Assembly (NCBI GenBank): GCA_964015035.1
Contig: CAXHCA010000007.1
Span: 1-64,000, forward strand
Source: BQJU01 sp964015035
GTDB taxonomy: Bacteria; Bacteroidota; Bacteroidia; Chitinophagales; Saprospiraceae
Length of the DNA: 64,000 nt
Reading direction: 5' to 3'
The notes under the pieces are model-generated. The model was not told where the DNA came from, made no database searches, and worked only from the letters and a program-made list of their open reading frames with translations. The first letter of the stretch is position 1. The number at the start of each line of letters is the position of its first letter. The position numbers and the translations under genes are program-made. Positions 18,101 to 25,816 of the stretch are shown here, piece after piece.

Positions 18101-18212
18101 ATTAGGACTGGCCATTTGTAAAAAGATCGTGGAGAAAAAACACGGCCAAATATGGTTTGAGTCCAATGAAGGGCCTGGAGTAACCTTCTATTTTACACTA
18201 CCGAATCATTAA
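15135..18212 (+). CDS. Membrane histidine kinase with beta-propeller sensor and Y_Y_Y domain
   Basis: 1025 residues from a TTG start, which is needed to include the N-terminal hydrophobic segment (LLEITLSLLSIWLLACM); the first ATG is at residue 24. Order: signal or anchor; two-component-propeller repeats (LTLDNGLPSMKVYDLAQDKQGFIWIATEAGIARFDG and later copies) to about 640; a Y_Y_Y domain (NLRFKFSGLSFSNQQNIQYQYRL); one transmembrane helix near 735-760; a short coiled coil; HisKA with the phospho-acceptor in FAHVASHDLKAPLRN; and HATPase with DNGIGIDPKYQ and GTGLGLAICKK. It differs from Bacteroides hybrid two-component systems in having no receiver or AraC domain. Partner and signal unknown. It ends tail to tail with NDH-2, the stops overlapping. 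Confidence 0.88.
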   Translation: MTTSCKILLEITLSLLSIWLLACMVNPTALQGQYNPLQFTHLTLDNGLPSMKVYDLAQDKQGFIWIATEAGIARFDGYEFQNYTSIDGLPNNEVVNIYPDSKGRIWLGGLGALCYYDGKDFHKLVNEISSYNFLGLSIRETSHGDFWAAWNGNLIHIGQNLSLLPHQWEDEFKTHGSLSIVDLVHDSLWIRYRGEIFVLDTQRETLEQIPLKHPAPVDKFSFFADLYCNRLYYSSEEGIVVRDLATKIEKVVLPEKRQFRSLKIHQGYLWISTFGIGIEKILINPDGTLANERVKIIGDQNTREMFWDQEGNIWIPSLGNGIFFYPSAAEKMQIFTVEEGMKSSKVESILCQGDSLWIGNDLSGISLIQNGFIESFPVYNLRPRPLNRVLKIGLLPSGALLLATDLGLIRWTPTKSQTLFDTSGKSFYLSDDNQLAFTTYHGAYLTQISFLDRDGITFGAPNCVAGVEQLYEDRAYGIIIDHQGDVWLGSTNRGLIQIHEGKKIFWDEKSPIFSGVIKEMLLLPDSSLVLATNGNGVIFVKDSAYFQLTTKNGLPSNVCNDLSMDEGWLWISHNRGISGIHSPRFSHQSPDIEVYTKKDGLITNEIEAIATCGEDIIIGSHQGVLIVNKSDLTERSTMPTLQFTDYWVNGERIAPKELLDLAPEENNLRFKFSGLSFSNQQNIQYQYRLVGGTDQWQNTRTREIQLSNISPGKYTLELRIVQEGILGETQRIPFYIRSHFYETGWFQLLMGGFIFMMAGIGIFSLYMAKQRRELERIVKKKTATLNEKLLDLAAVNQQLEFSNRELEQFAHVASHDLKAPLRNVSSFIQILEATAGNKLNDKEREFLRYAIKGSRRMNEIINDLLELAKVDRMGEERQRIDFKKVIIETLDLLKLEIEQKGAQIEIEGEFPKLLFNKTNARRVFENLISNALKYQGENQPKINIGCRRKNNMWLFFVQDNGIGIDPKYQQKVFQLFQRLHSENAYSGTGLGLAICKKIVEKKHGQIWFESNEGPGVTFYFTLPNH

Positions 18213-19519
18213 TTAGGTTTATCTGAGCTAACGGTCTTTTCTTTTGGACTAATTTTCGGGATATGAGGTCGGATAATGAGCCTTAGAGATTGATCATAAG
18301 TGATGTAATTCCAAACCCAATTTAGAAAAACGAAAATCCTGTTTTTTACACCCACCAGTTGAAATAGGTGTACAAAGAGCCAAACGAGCCAGGCAAATGC
18401 TCCCTGGAATTTCCAACGCGGCAGATCCACTACCGCTTTATTGCGCCCCACTGTGGCCATTGAACCAAGATCTTTGTAAGTAAAAGATTTTTCCCAATTG
18501 TTGGTTTTAAAAGTCCGCGCTAAAAATTTGGCTTGTTGCATGGCCACTTGGGCCACTTGAGGGTGCCCTTGGGGATAGGCTTCTTCCTCCATATACGCTA
18601 TATCGCCGAGTGCGAAAATGTCGTCAACTCCTTCCACTCGACATTGGCGATCTACTCTGAGTCGATTCCCATAGGTATTGCAACTTTCCGGTAACCCCGG
18701 AAAAACCTGGCCGGTAATCCCCGCCGCCCAGATGACTTTACGCGAGCGAATGCATGTACCATCATTCATGGTAACCACTTCTCCATCGTAGTCGGTGACT
18801 CGGGTATTCAATTTGACTTTAACGCCGAGTTGGGTCAAAAATTCCAGTGATTTATTACTGGCTTCTTCAGACATGCCTTTCAACAGCTGGGCAGCACTTT
18901 GAATGAGGTAGATATCTATTTCCTCTGTATTGAGTTCGGGGTAGTCTTTGGGGAGAATATACTTTTTCATTTCCGCTAAGGCACCCGATACCTCAACCCC
19001 GGTTGGTCCGCCGCCTACCACCACGATGTCGATATAGCCTTGCCGATCCTCAAAGTCAGTGGTCACCAAGGCTTTTTCGAGATCTGAAAGGATTTTATTT
19101 CTCAAATAGAGGGCTTCGGAAACAGATTTCATCGGGATGGCTAACTGCGACAGCTTTTCATTGCCATAGAAGTTGGTATCTACTCCGGTGGCAATGACTA
19201 AATAATCATAGTTGACGATACCCAAAGGCGTTTGCAAGCGCTTTTTATCTGCCTCAACATCGATAACTTCTGTAACCCTGATGTAAATATTCTTATAGGA
19301 ATGAAATAACTTTCTGAGTGGAAAAACGATGGAACTCGGCTCAAGACCGGCCATGGCTACTTGATAAAATAGCGGTTGAAACTGGTGGTAATTATTTTTG
19401 TCGATCAACACCACCTGGTAATTGGATTTAGCTAGTTTTAAAGCAAGGGTAATACCGGCAAACCCACCGCCTATAATGACGATACGCTTCATTTCCGATT
19501 CAGGAATGTTGATTTTCAT
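18209..19519 (-). CDS. ndh: Type II NADH dehydrogenase (NDH-2)
   Basis: About 436 residues from the ATG at 19519 (MKINIPESEMKRIVIIGGG); other in-frame ATGs lie at 19552 and 19492. A peripheral membrane flavoprotein that passes electrons from NADH to quinone without pumping protons. It has the FAD motif RIVIIGGGFAGITLALKLAKSNYQVVLID, the NADH motif VVVGGGPTGVEVSGALAEMKKY and the FAD-binding IFALGDIAYM. The hydrophobic C-terminal segment FAWLVWLFVHLFQLVGVKNRI is the usual membrane anchor in this group. A terminator lies upstream, so it is probably transcribed alone. Confidence 0.92.
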   Translation of the reverse strand: MKINIPESEMKRIVIIGGGFAGITLALKLAKSNYQVVLIDKNNYHQFQPLFYQVAMAGLEPSSIVFPLRKLFHSYKNIYIRVTEVIDVEADKKRLQTPLGIVNYDYLVIATGVDTNFYGNEKLSQLAIPMKSVSEALYLRNKILSDLEKALVTTDFEDRQGYIDIVVVGGGPTGVEVSGALAEMKKYILPKDYPELNTEEIDIYLIQSAAQLLKGMSEEASNKSLEFLTQLGVKVKLNTRVTDYDGEVVTMNDGTCIRSRKVIWAAGITGQVFPGLPESCNTYGNRLRVDRQCRVEGVDDIFALGDIAYMEEEAYPQGHPQVAQVAMQQAKFLARTFKTNNWEKSFTYKDLGSMATVGRNKAVVDLPRWKFQGAFAWLVWLFVHLFQLVGVKNRIFVFLNWVWNYITYDQSLRLIIRPHIPKISPKEKTVSSDKPN

Positions 19520-19566
19520 AAGGGTCTCGATTAGGTCTGCAATGTAGGACATTCGGTCGAGCAGGC

Positions 19567-19596
19567 AAAAAAAAGAGCCGGGAATCCTCCCGACTC
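19567..19596 (-). terminator. Terminator behind the lipoprotein / small ORF
   Basis: Read on the minus strand, the stem GAGTCGGGAGG/CCCGGCTC is followed by eight T. It ends the transcript coming from the lipoprotein gene and lies 13 bp past the stop of the small in-frame ORF at 19609. Confidence 0.75.
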
Positions 19597-19608
19597 GCTA
19601 CTACCTTT

Positions 19609-19794
19609 CTAAGCTAAATTACCCTTATTAGTAGTTGACTGATCCAGTACTGGACCATTCACTGCATTACACTTTGGGCAATTTAGTGGTTTCTTATTTA
19701 TCGCACCATTTACTTTTCGTGAATGCCGCCATTGACCATGCGAATGTTGTTTTTCGCAGGTTAAATGCAATGTCTGGAAATGGATGCAAACCAA
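19609..19794 (-). CDS. Possible small zinc-ribbon-like ORF in frame behind the lipoprotein stop
   Basis: 61 codons, in the same frame as the upstream lipoprotein gene and separated from it by one TAG and two Lys codons. No ATG is present; a TTG is the only plausible start. Spaced Cys and His residues (LTCEKQHSHG ... LNCPKCN) could bind a metal. It fills the space between the lipoprotein stop and a terminator. No family recognised. It may be a separately started peptide, a domain cut off by a recent nonsense mutation, or not coding at all. Confidence 0.35.
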   Translation of the reverse strand: MVCIHFQTLHLTCEKQHSHGQWRHSRKVNGAINKKPLNCPKCNAVNGPVLDQSTTNKGNLA

Positions 19795-19800
19795 TTTTTT

Positions 19801-20613
19801 CTATTGTCCTTCTGTGGGATCAGGCTGCAGCATAAATTCCCGTGTTACAGGATTGAGCGGTGTTTCTACCGCTTTGCCATTTTCGTCTACCAAAGTCAGC
19901 TTGATCTTATTTCTGCCCATTGGCAATCCTTCAATATAATAAGGGCGCCAGTAGTCCAGCATGTGCTCTTCACCATTGATATCGGCTTTTACCTTGTAAT
20001 TCATGGTCGGATTGACATTGGCCAGATAATAATCCAGCATTACTTTTTCGGTTTCATTTTTTCCCACGTAGGTGCCTTTGGGCCGGCTGTAAAAAATCAT
20101 TGGTTCTGCAACATCAGCGCTGGTTGTGATCGATTTGTTCTCAACGGTCACTTTTTTCAGCACTGAGGCCCCTGGTGATTTGATACTCTCATGGTACGAA
20201 CGGGAAAGGAAAGCCAGTAAATAATGCTCCCCATCCGCAATGTCATAGTCGAAGTTGGAGGTATATTGAGCGGAATATGGCTCATTGTCGATGATCAGGT
20301 GAATATGCTGACCCTTGGCAGAGTTGGCGCACATCTTTTGCGGTGCATCAGGTGTTTGTTGGCCAAGCTCATAACCCGCTCCAGATACCTTGAAATCAAA
20401 TGTTCCGTTTTCATAAGAACCTAGCTGAAGTGTGGCACCTTGGTACATGGTCGAGTTAGAAAAAGGAGTGAGTTTGTATTTTTGGCTACTTTCCATGGTC
20501 TCCTGTGCCGGGGTCTCTGTTCCTTCGGCGGTATTACTCGAATTATTACAAGCTGTTAAAAACAGCGCGAACAAAAAAAATGATAGGTTTAGTGTTCTCA
20601 TTTTTTGATCCAT
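19801..20613 (-). CDS. Lipoprotein of unknown function (DUF4399-like segment)
   Basis: 270 residues; a second ATG at 20601 (MRTLNLSFFLFALFLTACNNSS) gives an equally good lipoprotein signal with lipobox LTAC. The mature part has a low-complexity linker, then a mixed beta domain containing GQHIHLIIDNEPYSAQYTSNFDYDIADGEHYLLAFLSRS, a His-rich stretch also seen in DUF4399-like periplasmic proteins. No catalytic motif recognised. It is divergent from a copper ATPase gene (103 bp between), so a metal- or stress-related role is possible but only inferred from position. Confidence 0.7.
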   Translation of the reverse strand: MDQKMRTLNLSFFLFALFLTACNNSSNTAEGTETPAQETMESSQKYKLTPFSNSTMYQGATLQLGSYENGTFDFKVSGAGYELGQQTPDAPQKMCANSAKGQHIHLIIDNEPYSAQYTSNFDYDIADGEHYLLAFLSRSYHESIKSPGASVLKKVTVENKSITTSADVAEPMIFYSRPKGTYVGKNETEKVMLDYYLANVNPTMNYKVKADINGEEHMLDYWRPYYIEGLPMGRNKIKLTLVDENGKAVETPLNPVTREFMLQPDPTEGQ

Positions 20614-20716
20614 TTTAATATGTTAGTTGTTAATAGATGATAAAGCTAATCAAACAGCCTTTTTGTCTGGTTGAAACGGCTAAAAGTATTAAAACTGCCC
20701 ATTTCAGCAAATAATT

Positions 20717-22822
20717 ATGTCAAATAATCTCATAGAATTAAAAGTAGAAGGAATGGACTGTAGCAATTGTGCTCAGTCGATCACCCGTTATTTACAACGT
20801 AAAGGACTGGAAGATGTTTTTGTCAATTTTCAAACAAAAGAAGTTCGCTTTCGGTCGAACGATCAGCAAATTACCCTGGACGAAGTAAAAAGTGGTATTC
20901 ATAAACTGGGATATACGGTGGTAGAAGAAGAGCAAGAGCCTCTTTTTTGGACCACGGAACGGAAGCTCTTGGTAAGTGCAGTGTTCACTTTACCTTTGTT
21001 GGTCTATCATTTTGTCATGATGGCCGGAGTACATTGGCCTTTGTTGGAAAATCCTTGGGTACAATTACTGATTTGTTTGCCTGTTTTTACCATTGGTGTT
21101 ACCCATTTTGGCGTAAGTGCCTTCAAATCCATACGATCGGGGGTTCCCAATATGGATGTCCTCATTTTTACCGGCAGTACGGCAGCGTTTATTTATAGTT
21201 TGATCGGTACCTTCATCCAAAACCCAAATTATATCTTTTATGAAACCAGTGCTACAATTATTACTTTAGTACTGATAGGCAACTGGCTGGAAAAGAGGGC
21301 TGTAGCACAAACTACCTCTGCGATTGGAGAATTGGGCAAGCTACAAGTGGAAAAGGCTTATAAGATCATGCCATCGGGAACGATCATAAGCATCAAGAAA
21401 GACGAAATCAGCAAGGGAGACCAATTAAAGGTCAACGAAGGAGATAAAATACCAACTGATGGTCGGGTTTTGGCAGGAGAAGCGCAAGTGGATGAATCGA
21501 TGCTGACTGGAGAAAGTGAACCGGTTTTGAAACGTGCAGGGGATACCCTGATCGGGGCTTCGTTAGTATTACAAGGAAATATCAGTATGGAGGTAACGGC
21601 AGTAGGGAAGGAGACGGTACTGGATCGAATGATTGAATTGGTGAAAACAGCTCAGGAAGATAAGCCGGAAATTCAGCGGCTGGCCGATAAGATCAGTGCT
21701 ATTTTTGTTCCTGCTGTTTTGGGGATTTCATTGGTGACTTTCCTGGGAGGCTATTTTGTATTTGATATTGGCTTTCAGCAAGCATTAATGAACAGCATTG
21801 CAGTTTTGGTGATCTCTTGCCCTTGTGCGATGGGATTGGCCACCCCAACAGCAGTGATGGTAGGGGTAGGGCGGTTGGCCCGAAATGGTATATTGATCAA
21901 AGGGGGACAAACGCTGGAAGTTTTAGCCAGTATTCGCAATATTATTTTTGATAAAACAGGAACCTTAACTACGGGAGCATTTACCATTCGTGACATTGAA
22001 TATTTTAAGGGCGATAAGCACAAAGTACATGCGTTGATTTACCAAATGGAACAGCATTCTTCCCATCCCATTGCCCGGTCGCTGCTTAAGGAGATAGAGG
22101 GGCAATTGAATGGTTATCAACCCGGTACAATGGTTGTTGAAGAATCAAAGGGTAGGGGCGTGATGGCCAAAGATGAACAGGGAAATACGTACAAATTGGG
22201 AACGGCGGAGTGGACTTTGCAGAAAAAAGGGGAATCAGCATTAATTCTGACAGAGAATGACCAATTATTGGCCAAAATTCATATCGGCGATGATTTGAAG
22301 TCGGAAGCGGGGGCCACAATTCAAGGGATCAAAGCCAAGGGGATTCAGCCGATTATCCTGAGTGGTGATCGACAAGATAAAACCCGGAAAGTAGCGGAGA
22401 CACTTGGTATTGATCGCTACTATGCAGAACAATTGCCGGAGCAAAAACTACAGATTGTAGAACAGCTATCCAATGAAGCACCTACCGCGATGGTTGGAGA
22501 TGGCATTAATGATGCACCGGCTTTGGCAAGGGCAAATTTGGGTATTTCCCTGAGTAATGCTTCTGCATCAGCCATTCAATCGGCACAGGTCGTTCTCCTC
22601 AATGGTCAACTAGATTCTCTTACCCGAGCATTAAACATCAGCGAAGCCACTGTGTTAACCATCAAACAGAATCTCTTTTGGGCTTTTGCTTATAATATTG
22701 TAGCGATCCCAATTGCAGCGTTTGGGTTCCTTAATCCGATGTGGGGCGCCTTGTTCATGGCGTTTTCTGATATCGTGGTCATTGGAAATTCGATCCGCTT
22801 GAAATACAAAAAGATTAAATGA
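20717..22822 (+). CDS. copA: Copper-exporting P-type ATPase (P1B)
   Basis: 701 residues. Order: one N-terminal heavy-metal-associated domain with metal site MDCSNC (residues 14-19); eight membrane helices; actuator motif TGESEPV; the ion-binding SCPCAMGLATP in helix 6; phosphorylation site DKTGTLTTG; SSHPIA of the nucleotide domain; and the hinge GDGINDAP. The CPC motif and single HMA domain indicate Cu(I) export from the cytosol. Its stop overlaps the next gene's start (ATGA), so the two are translationally coupled. A second, CcoI-type copper ATPase lies at 63.3 kb; this one looks like the detoxification type. No CueR-type regulator is adjacent. Confidence 0.95.
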   Translation: MSNNLIELKVEGMDCSNCAQSITRYLQRKGLEDVFVNFQTKEVRFRSNDQQITLDEVKSGIHKLGYTVVEEEQEPLFWTTERKLLVSAVFTLPLLVYHFVMMAGVHWPLLENPWVQLLICLPVFTIGVTHFGVSAFKSIRSGVPNMDVLIFTGSTAAFIYSLIGTFIQNPNYIFYETSATIITLVLIGNWLEKRAVAQTTSAIGELGKLQVEKAYKIMPSGTIISIKKDEISKGDQLKVNEGDKIPTDGRVLAGEAQVDESMLTGESEPVLKRAGDTLIGASLVLQGNISMEVTAVGKETVLDRMIELVKTAQEDKPEIQRLADKISAIFVPAVLGISLVTFLGGYFVFDIGFQQALMNSIAVLVISCPCAMGLATPTAVMVGVGRLARNGILIKGGQTLEVLASIRNIIFDKTGTLTTGAFTIRDIEYFKGDKHKVHALIYQMEQHSSHPIARSLLKEIEGQLNGYQPGTMVVEESKGRGVMAKDEQGNTYKLGTAEWTLQKKGESALILTENDQLLAKIHIGDDLKSEAGATIQGIKAKGIQPIILSGDRQDKTRKVAETLGIDRYYAEQLPEQKLQIVEQLSNEAPTAMVGDGINDAPALARANLGISLSNASASAIQSAQVVLLNGQLDSLTRALNISEATVLTIKQNLFWAFAYNIVAIPIAAFGFLNPMWGALFMAFSDIVVIGNSIRLKYKKIK

Positions 22823-23754
22823 GACCATTAAAAACCGGCTTACTGGGGATTAGCGTGTTGTGGATGCTGTCAGCCTGTGAGGAAACGTTCATTCCAGAAA
22901 CCGATCCCGCGGATCAGGAAATAGTGGTGGAAGGTTACATTGAAGCCGGTGATCGCCCTACACCGCCTTATGTGATTCTCACCAGAAGCTTTCCTTTTTT
23001 TCGGGAAATCAATGCCAATCAGATCAATGATTCCTTTGTTCATGATGCGACTGTTGAGGTTTCGAATGACGAAAAAAGTGTTTTACTGACCGAGTTCTGT
23101 TTTGAGGAGCTTGACGCTACCCAAAAAGAATTTGCAGCAGCTTTACTGGGAGTAAACCCCGACAGTGTCGGCTTTAATTTTTGCGCTTATACAGATTTAA
23201 GCTTTAGTATGATGGGAGAGGAAGGTAAGACTTACCAATTGGCTATTGATGTTGGAGGTAAGCAATTGACCGCTACCACCTCTATTCCCCTACACGTGCC
23301 ACTGGATACATTGCGATTCTTTCCCCCTCCTGGAGAGCCCAACGATACCCTTTTGCAATTGAGGTGCATTGTCAATGATCCGGGAGGAGTACCCAATTAT
23401 TACCGCTATTTTAGCAAAATCAATAGTGGCCCATTTTTGGCCTCTTTTACCTCGGTTACCGATGATCGCCTTTTTGACGGGCAGCGCTTTGAATTTCCTT
23501 TGTCAAAAGCAGAGCCGGTAGCCTCAGATATTGATCCACTGACCTTTGGTTTGTATCATAGAGGGGATACGCTGACCCTAAAATGGGTGACCTTTGATAA
23601 AGCGCATTTTGATTTCTGGAATACGCTTGAATTTAATGCGGCTAACCAGGGCCCCTTTTCCAATTACACCCGCGTAGATCACAATATTGTAGGAGGTTTA
23701 GGTATATGGGGTGGACTTTCGGCGACCTATTATGAATTATTAATCACCGATTAA
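22819..23754 (+). CDS. DUF4249-type lipoprotein
   Basis: 311 residues with a lipoprotein signal (LLGISVLWMLSACEE, lipobox LSAC). The body fits the DUF4249 family of Bacteroidota outer-membrane lipoproteins: VVEGYIEAGDRPTPPYVILTRS near the start, ATVEVSNDEKSVLLTE, and YQLAIDVGGKQLTATTSIPLHVPLD. These are usually encoded beside TonB-dependent receptors; here the partner is a copper ATPase, with a 4-base overlap. Function is unknown; coupling to metal handling is inferred from context only. Confidence 0.85.
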   Translation: MRPLKTGLLGISVLWMLSACEETFIPETDPADQEIVVEGYIEAGDRPTPPYVILTRSFPFFREINANQINDSFVHDATVEVSNDEKSVLLTEFCFEELDATQKEFAAALLGVNPDSVGFNFCAYTDLSFSMMGEEGKTYQLAIDVGGKQLTATTSIPLHVPLDTLRFFPPPGEPNDTLLQLRCIVNDPGGVPNYYRYFSKINSGPFLASFTSVTDDRLFDGQRFEFPLSKAEPVASDIDPLTFGLYHRGDTLTLKWVTFDKAHFDFWNTLEFNAANQGPFSNYTRVDHNIVGGLGIWGGLSATYYELLITD

Positions 23755-23791
23755 TATTGTGGCAATCCTTTCTGAATCCCCGCAGGTACAT

Positions 23792-23799
23792 TACCTTTG
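23792..23799 (+). promoter_or_regulatory. Promoter -7 element of the SDR-like gene
   Basis: TACCTTTG fits TAnnTTTG, 18 bases before the TTG start at 23817. No convincing -33 box at the right spacing. Confidence 0.45.
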
Positions 23800-23816
23800 C
23801 AGCAAATTAGCTGACT

Positions 23817-24521
23817 TTGGAAATCATAAAAGGAAATAAGACGGCACTTTTATTGGGCGGCAGCGGCCTGGTGGGCGGCTATTGTCTGGAGTATCTACTA
23901 GACCATCCGGCCTACAGTAAGGTTGTTTTACTCAACCGCACCAACTTGCAGCGCAAACACGATAAATTGAGTCAGTACGAAGTAGACTTCAATCAACTGG
24001 CTAAATATGAAGCCTACTTTGAAGGGAATGACCTCTTTCTGACTTTAGGTACCACGATGGCCAAAGCGGGCGGTAGAGAGGCATTTTATCAAGTAGATTT
24101 TGAGTATCCATTTGAGGCTGCAAAATTGGCGCACAGAAATGGGTTTAATCAATTGCTATTGGTTTCTTCTGTCGGGGCGAGTGAAGATTCTCTGTTCTTT
24201 TATAGTCGAGTAAAAGGAGAGTTGGAAAATGCGGTTAAAGAATTGCCGTTTTGGGCAGTACATATTTTTCAACCATCGGTACTACTCGGAGAACGCAATG
24301 AAAACCGATGGGGTGAAGCACTGGCCGCACGATTGGGCAGAGGCTTTGATTACCTGACCGGTGGACTCCTTACTAAGTATCGGCCAGTGGAGGCAGATGT
24401 TGTAGCGAAAGCTATGGTTAGTGCTGCACAGAACTTCGAGGGAGGAGTTCATGTTTATCCTTCCCATGAATTACAAAAATTGGCAGAAGAAGAGGCCTTT
24501 AACAAAAGACTTAACGAATAA
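23817..24521 (+). CDS. NAD(P)-binding atypical SDR, HTATIP2/YbjT-like
   Basis: 234 residues from a TTG start, just upstream of the nucleotide-binding motif TALLLGGSGLVGGYCLEYLL. A Rossmann-fold protein of the atypical short-chain dehydrogenase group; LLVSSVGASEDSLFFYSRVKGELENAVKEL carries the Ser and YxxxK-like positions (YSRVK). Substrate unknown; relatives are electron-transfer or isomerase-like proteins. The next gene, gldC, starts 8 bases after its stop and is probably co-transcribed, although no functional link is known. Confidence 0.8.
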   Translation: MEIIKGNKTALLLGGSGLVGGYCLEYLLDHPAYSKVVLLNRTNLQRKHDKLSQYEVDFNQLAKYEAYFEGNDLFLTLGTTMAKAGGREAFYQVDFEYPFEAAKLAHRNGFNQLLLVSSVGASEDSLFFYSRVKGELENAVKELPFWAVHIFQPSVLLGERNENRWGEALAARLGRGFDYLTGGLLTKYRPVEADVVAKAMVSAAQNFEGGVHVYPSHELQKLAEEEAFNKRLNE

Positions 24522-24529
24522 AGTTCATC

Positions 24530-24886
24530 ATGAAAGAACAGAAAAAAGCATCACAAATAAAAATTAACCTGAGATTGGATACAGATAATATTCCCAACCA
24601 TATTTCTTGGGAATCTAGTGATCCTAATAATAAGGGGCAGCTCAGAGAATGTAAAGCCATGTTGGTTTCCTTTTTTGACAAAGAATCCAAAGAAACTTTT
24701 AAGATTGATCTGTGGACTAAGGAAATGCAGGTTATTGAAATGGATCGTTTCTTTTTTCAGACTCTACGGGCCATGGCAGACACTTATTTTAAGGCCACTC
24801 AAAACAATCAGTTAGCTGCTGATATGCAGCGTTTTGTGCAATACTTTGGTGAACAAACGGAGATTCTTCCAAGTTCTAACTCTTAA
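24530..24886 (+). CDS. gldC: Gliding motility protein GldC
   Basis: 118 residues, about the family length. It opens with the GldC pattern KINLRLDTDNIPNHISWESSD and continues KAMLVSFFDKESKETFKIDLWTKEMQVIEMDRFFFQTLRAMADTYFKATQN. GldC is a soluble protein that aids Flavobacterium gliding but is not essential for it. With the T9SS cargo in this window it indicates a cell with type IX secretion and perhaps gliding. No other gld gene is present here. Confidence 0.88.
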   Translation: MKEQKKASQIKINLRLDTDNIPNHISWESSDPNNKGQLRECKAMLVSFFDKESKETFKIDLWTKEMQVIEMDRFFFQTLRAMADTYFKATQNNQLAADMQRFVQYFGEQTEILPSSNS

Positions 24887-24902
24887 AGAACTGAAAAAAA
24901 AT

Positions 24903-24932
24903 TTGTCGGAATGGGAAAAATATTTACTTTTG
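24903..24932 (+). promoter_or_regulatory. SRP RNA promoter
   Basis: TTG at 24903-24905, 19 bases, TACTTTTG at 24925-24932. The start is predicted near 24938, matching the first base of the RNA's closing stem. Confidence 0.7.
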
Positions 24933-24937
24933 CCATC

Positions 24938-25038
24938 CGGTGAGCGGCATACGATCAGCTCCTCTTGAACTCCCCCAGGGCGGAAACGCAGCAAGGGTAG
25001 AGGGTTGAGCGATCGGTATGTTTGCTCACCTTGTTTTT
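24938..25038 (+). ncRNA. ffs: Signal recognition particle RNA (4.5S, small bacterial type)
   Basis: The closing arms GGTGAGC (24939-24945) and GCTCACC (25024-25030) pair. The centre holds the conserved domain IV signature CAGGGCGGAAACGCAGCAAG with its GGAA tetraloop, the binding site for Ffh. The length of about 93 nt is that of the small bacterial form. A T-rich tail (25031-25038) serves as terminator. It acts with Ffh and FtsY in co-translational targeting of membrane proteins. Confidence 0.95.
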
Positions 25039-25098
25039 TTCCATCCATTCTCTTCCAATCTTTTCTTCCTTATCCCATAATGGTCGATAAATTAATCG

Positions 25099-25106
25099 TA
25101 ACTTTG
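25099..25106 (+). promoter_or_regulatory. Transaldolase gene promoter, -7 element
   Basis: TAACTTTG fits TAnnTTTG; the predicted start near 25113 gives a 40 nt leader. Confidence 0.5.
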
Positions 25107-25152
25107 CACCGATTTTGAACCTCCTTTTTCCAACAAAAATTCTAATCACTTT

Positions 25153-25815
25153 ATGAAGTTTTTCATTGATACAGCCAGCCTTGATCAGATCAAAGAGGCA
25201 AAAGATTTGGGTATTCTGGATGGGGTAACTACCAATCCTTCGCTCATGGCGAAAGAGGGTATCACCGGCCTCACCAATATTTATAAACATTACCAGGCTA
25301 TTTGTGATATTGTGGATGGTGATGTGAGCGCTGAGGTGATCTCCACTGATTTTGAGGGAATCATCAAGGAGGGAAAAGCACTGGCTGATCTGGCCGAAAA
25401 TATAGTGGTCAAAGTACCGATGATTAAAGAAGGGGTGAAGGCGATTAGTCACTTTACAGAAATTGGCATTCGCACCAATTGCACCTTAGTTTTTTCAGCG
25501 GGACAAGCCATTTTAGCGGCTAAAGCCGGAGCCACTTATTTGTCACCATTTATTGGTCGGGTTGATGATATCAACTGGGATGGGATAGGCCTGATTCGCG
25601 AAATTGCGGAAATTTATGCCATCCAGGGCTTTGACACAGAAATTTTAGCGGCTTCTATCCGCAATGCCAAGCATATTGTTGATTCGGCTATGGCCGGTGC
25701 CGATGTCGTGACTTGCCCCCTGGCTTCAATCCTGGGCTTGCTCAAACACCCGTTAACAGATATCGGGTTAGAAAAATTCTTGGCTGATCATAAGAAGGCT
25801 AACCAGGGAAAGTAG
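25153..25815 (+). CDS. tal: Transaldolase (small, FSA/TalC type)
   Basis: 220 residues, the short subfamily. It moves a dihydroxyacetone unit between sugar phosphates in the non-oxidative pentose phosphate pathway. MKFFIDTASLDQIKEAKDLGILDGVTTNPSLMAKEG is the classic N-terminus, and the Schiff-base lysine is in NIVVKVPMI (Lys87). ILAASIRNAKHIVDSAMAGADVVTCP is also typical. A fructose-6-phosphate aldolase activity cannot be excluded from sequence alone, but most genes of this length in Bacteroidota are annotated as transaldolase. Its stop is 1 base from that of the convergent kinase gene. Confidence 0.95.
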   Translation: MKFFIDTASLDQIKEAKDLGILDGVTTNPSLMAKEGITGLTNIYKHYQAICDIVDGDVSAEVISTDFEGIIKEGKALADLAENIVVKVPMIKEGVKAISHFTEIGIRTNCTLVFSAGQAILAAKAGATYLSPFIGRVDDINWDGIGLIREIAEIYAIQGFDTEILAASIRNAKHIVDSAMAGADVVTCPLASILGLLKHPLTDIGLEKFLADHKKANQGK

Positions 25816-25816
25816 A

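Noticed and set aside
24938..25038. Considered tmRNA or a riboswitch for the hairpin before transaldolase
   Set aside because: The GGAA-loop core and closing stem fit SRP RNA, and its own promoter and terminator separate it from the transaldolase gene.
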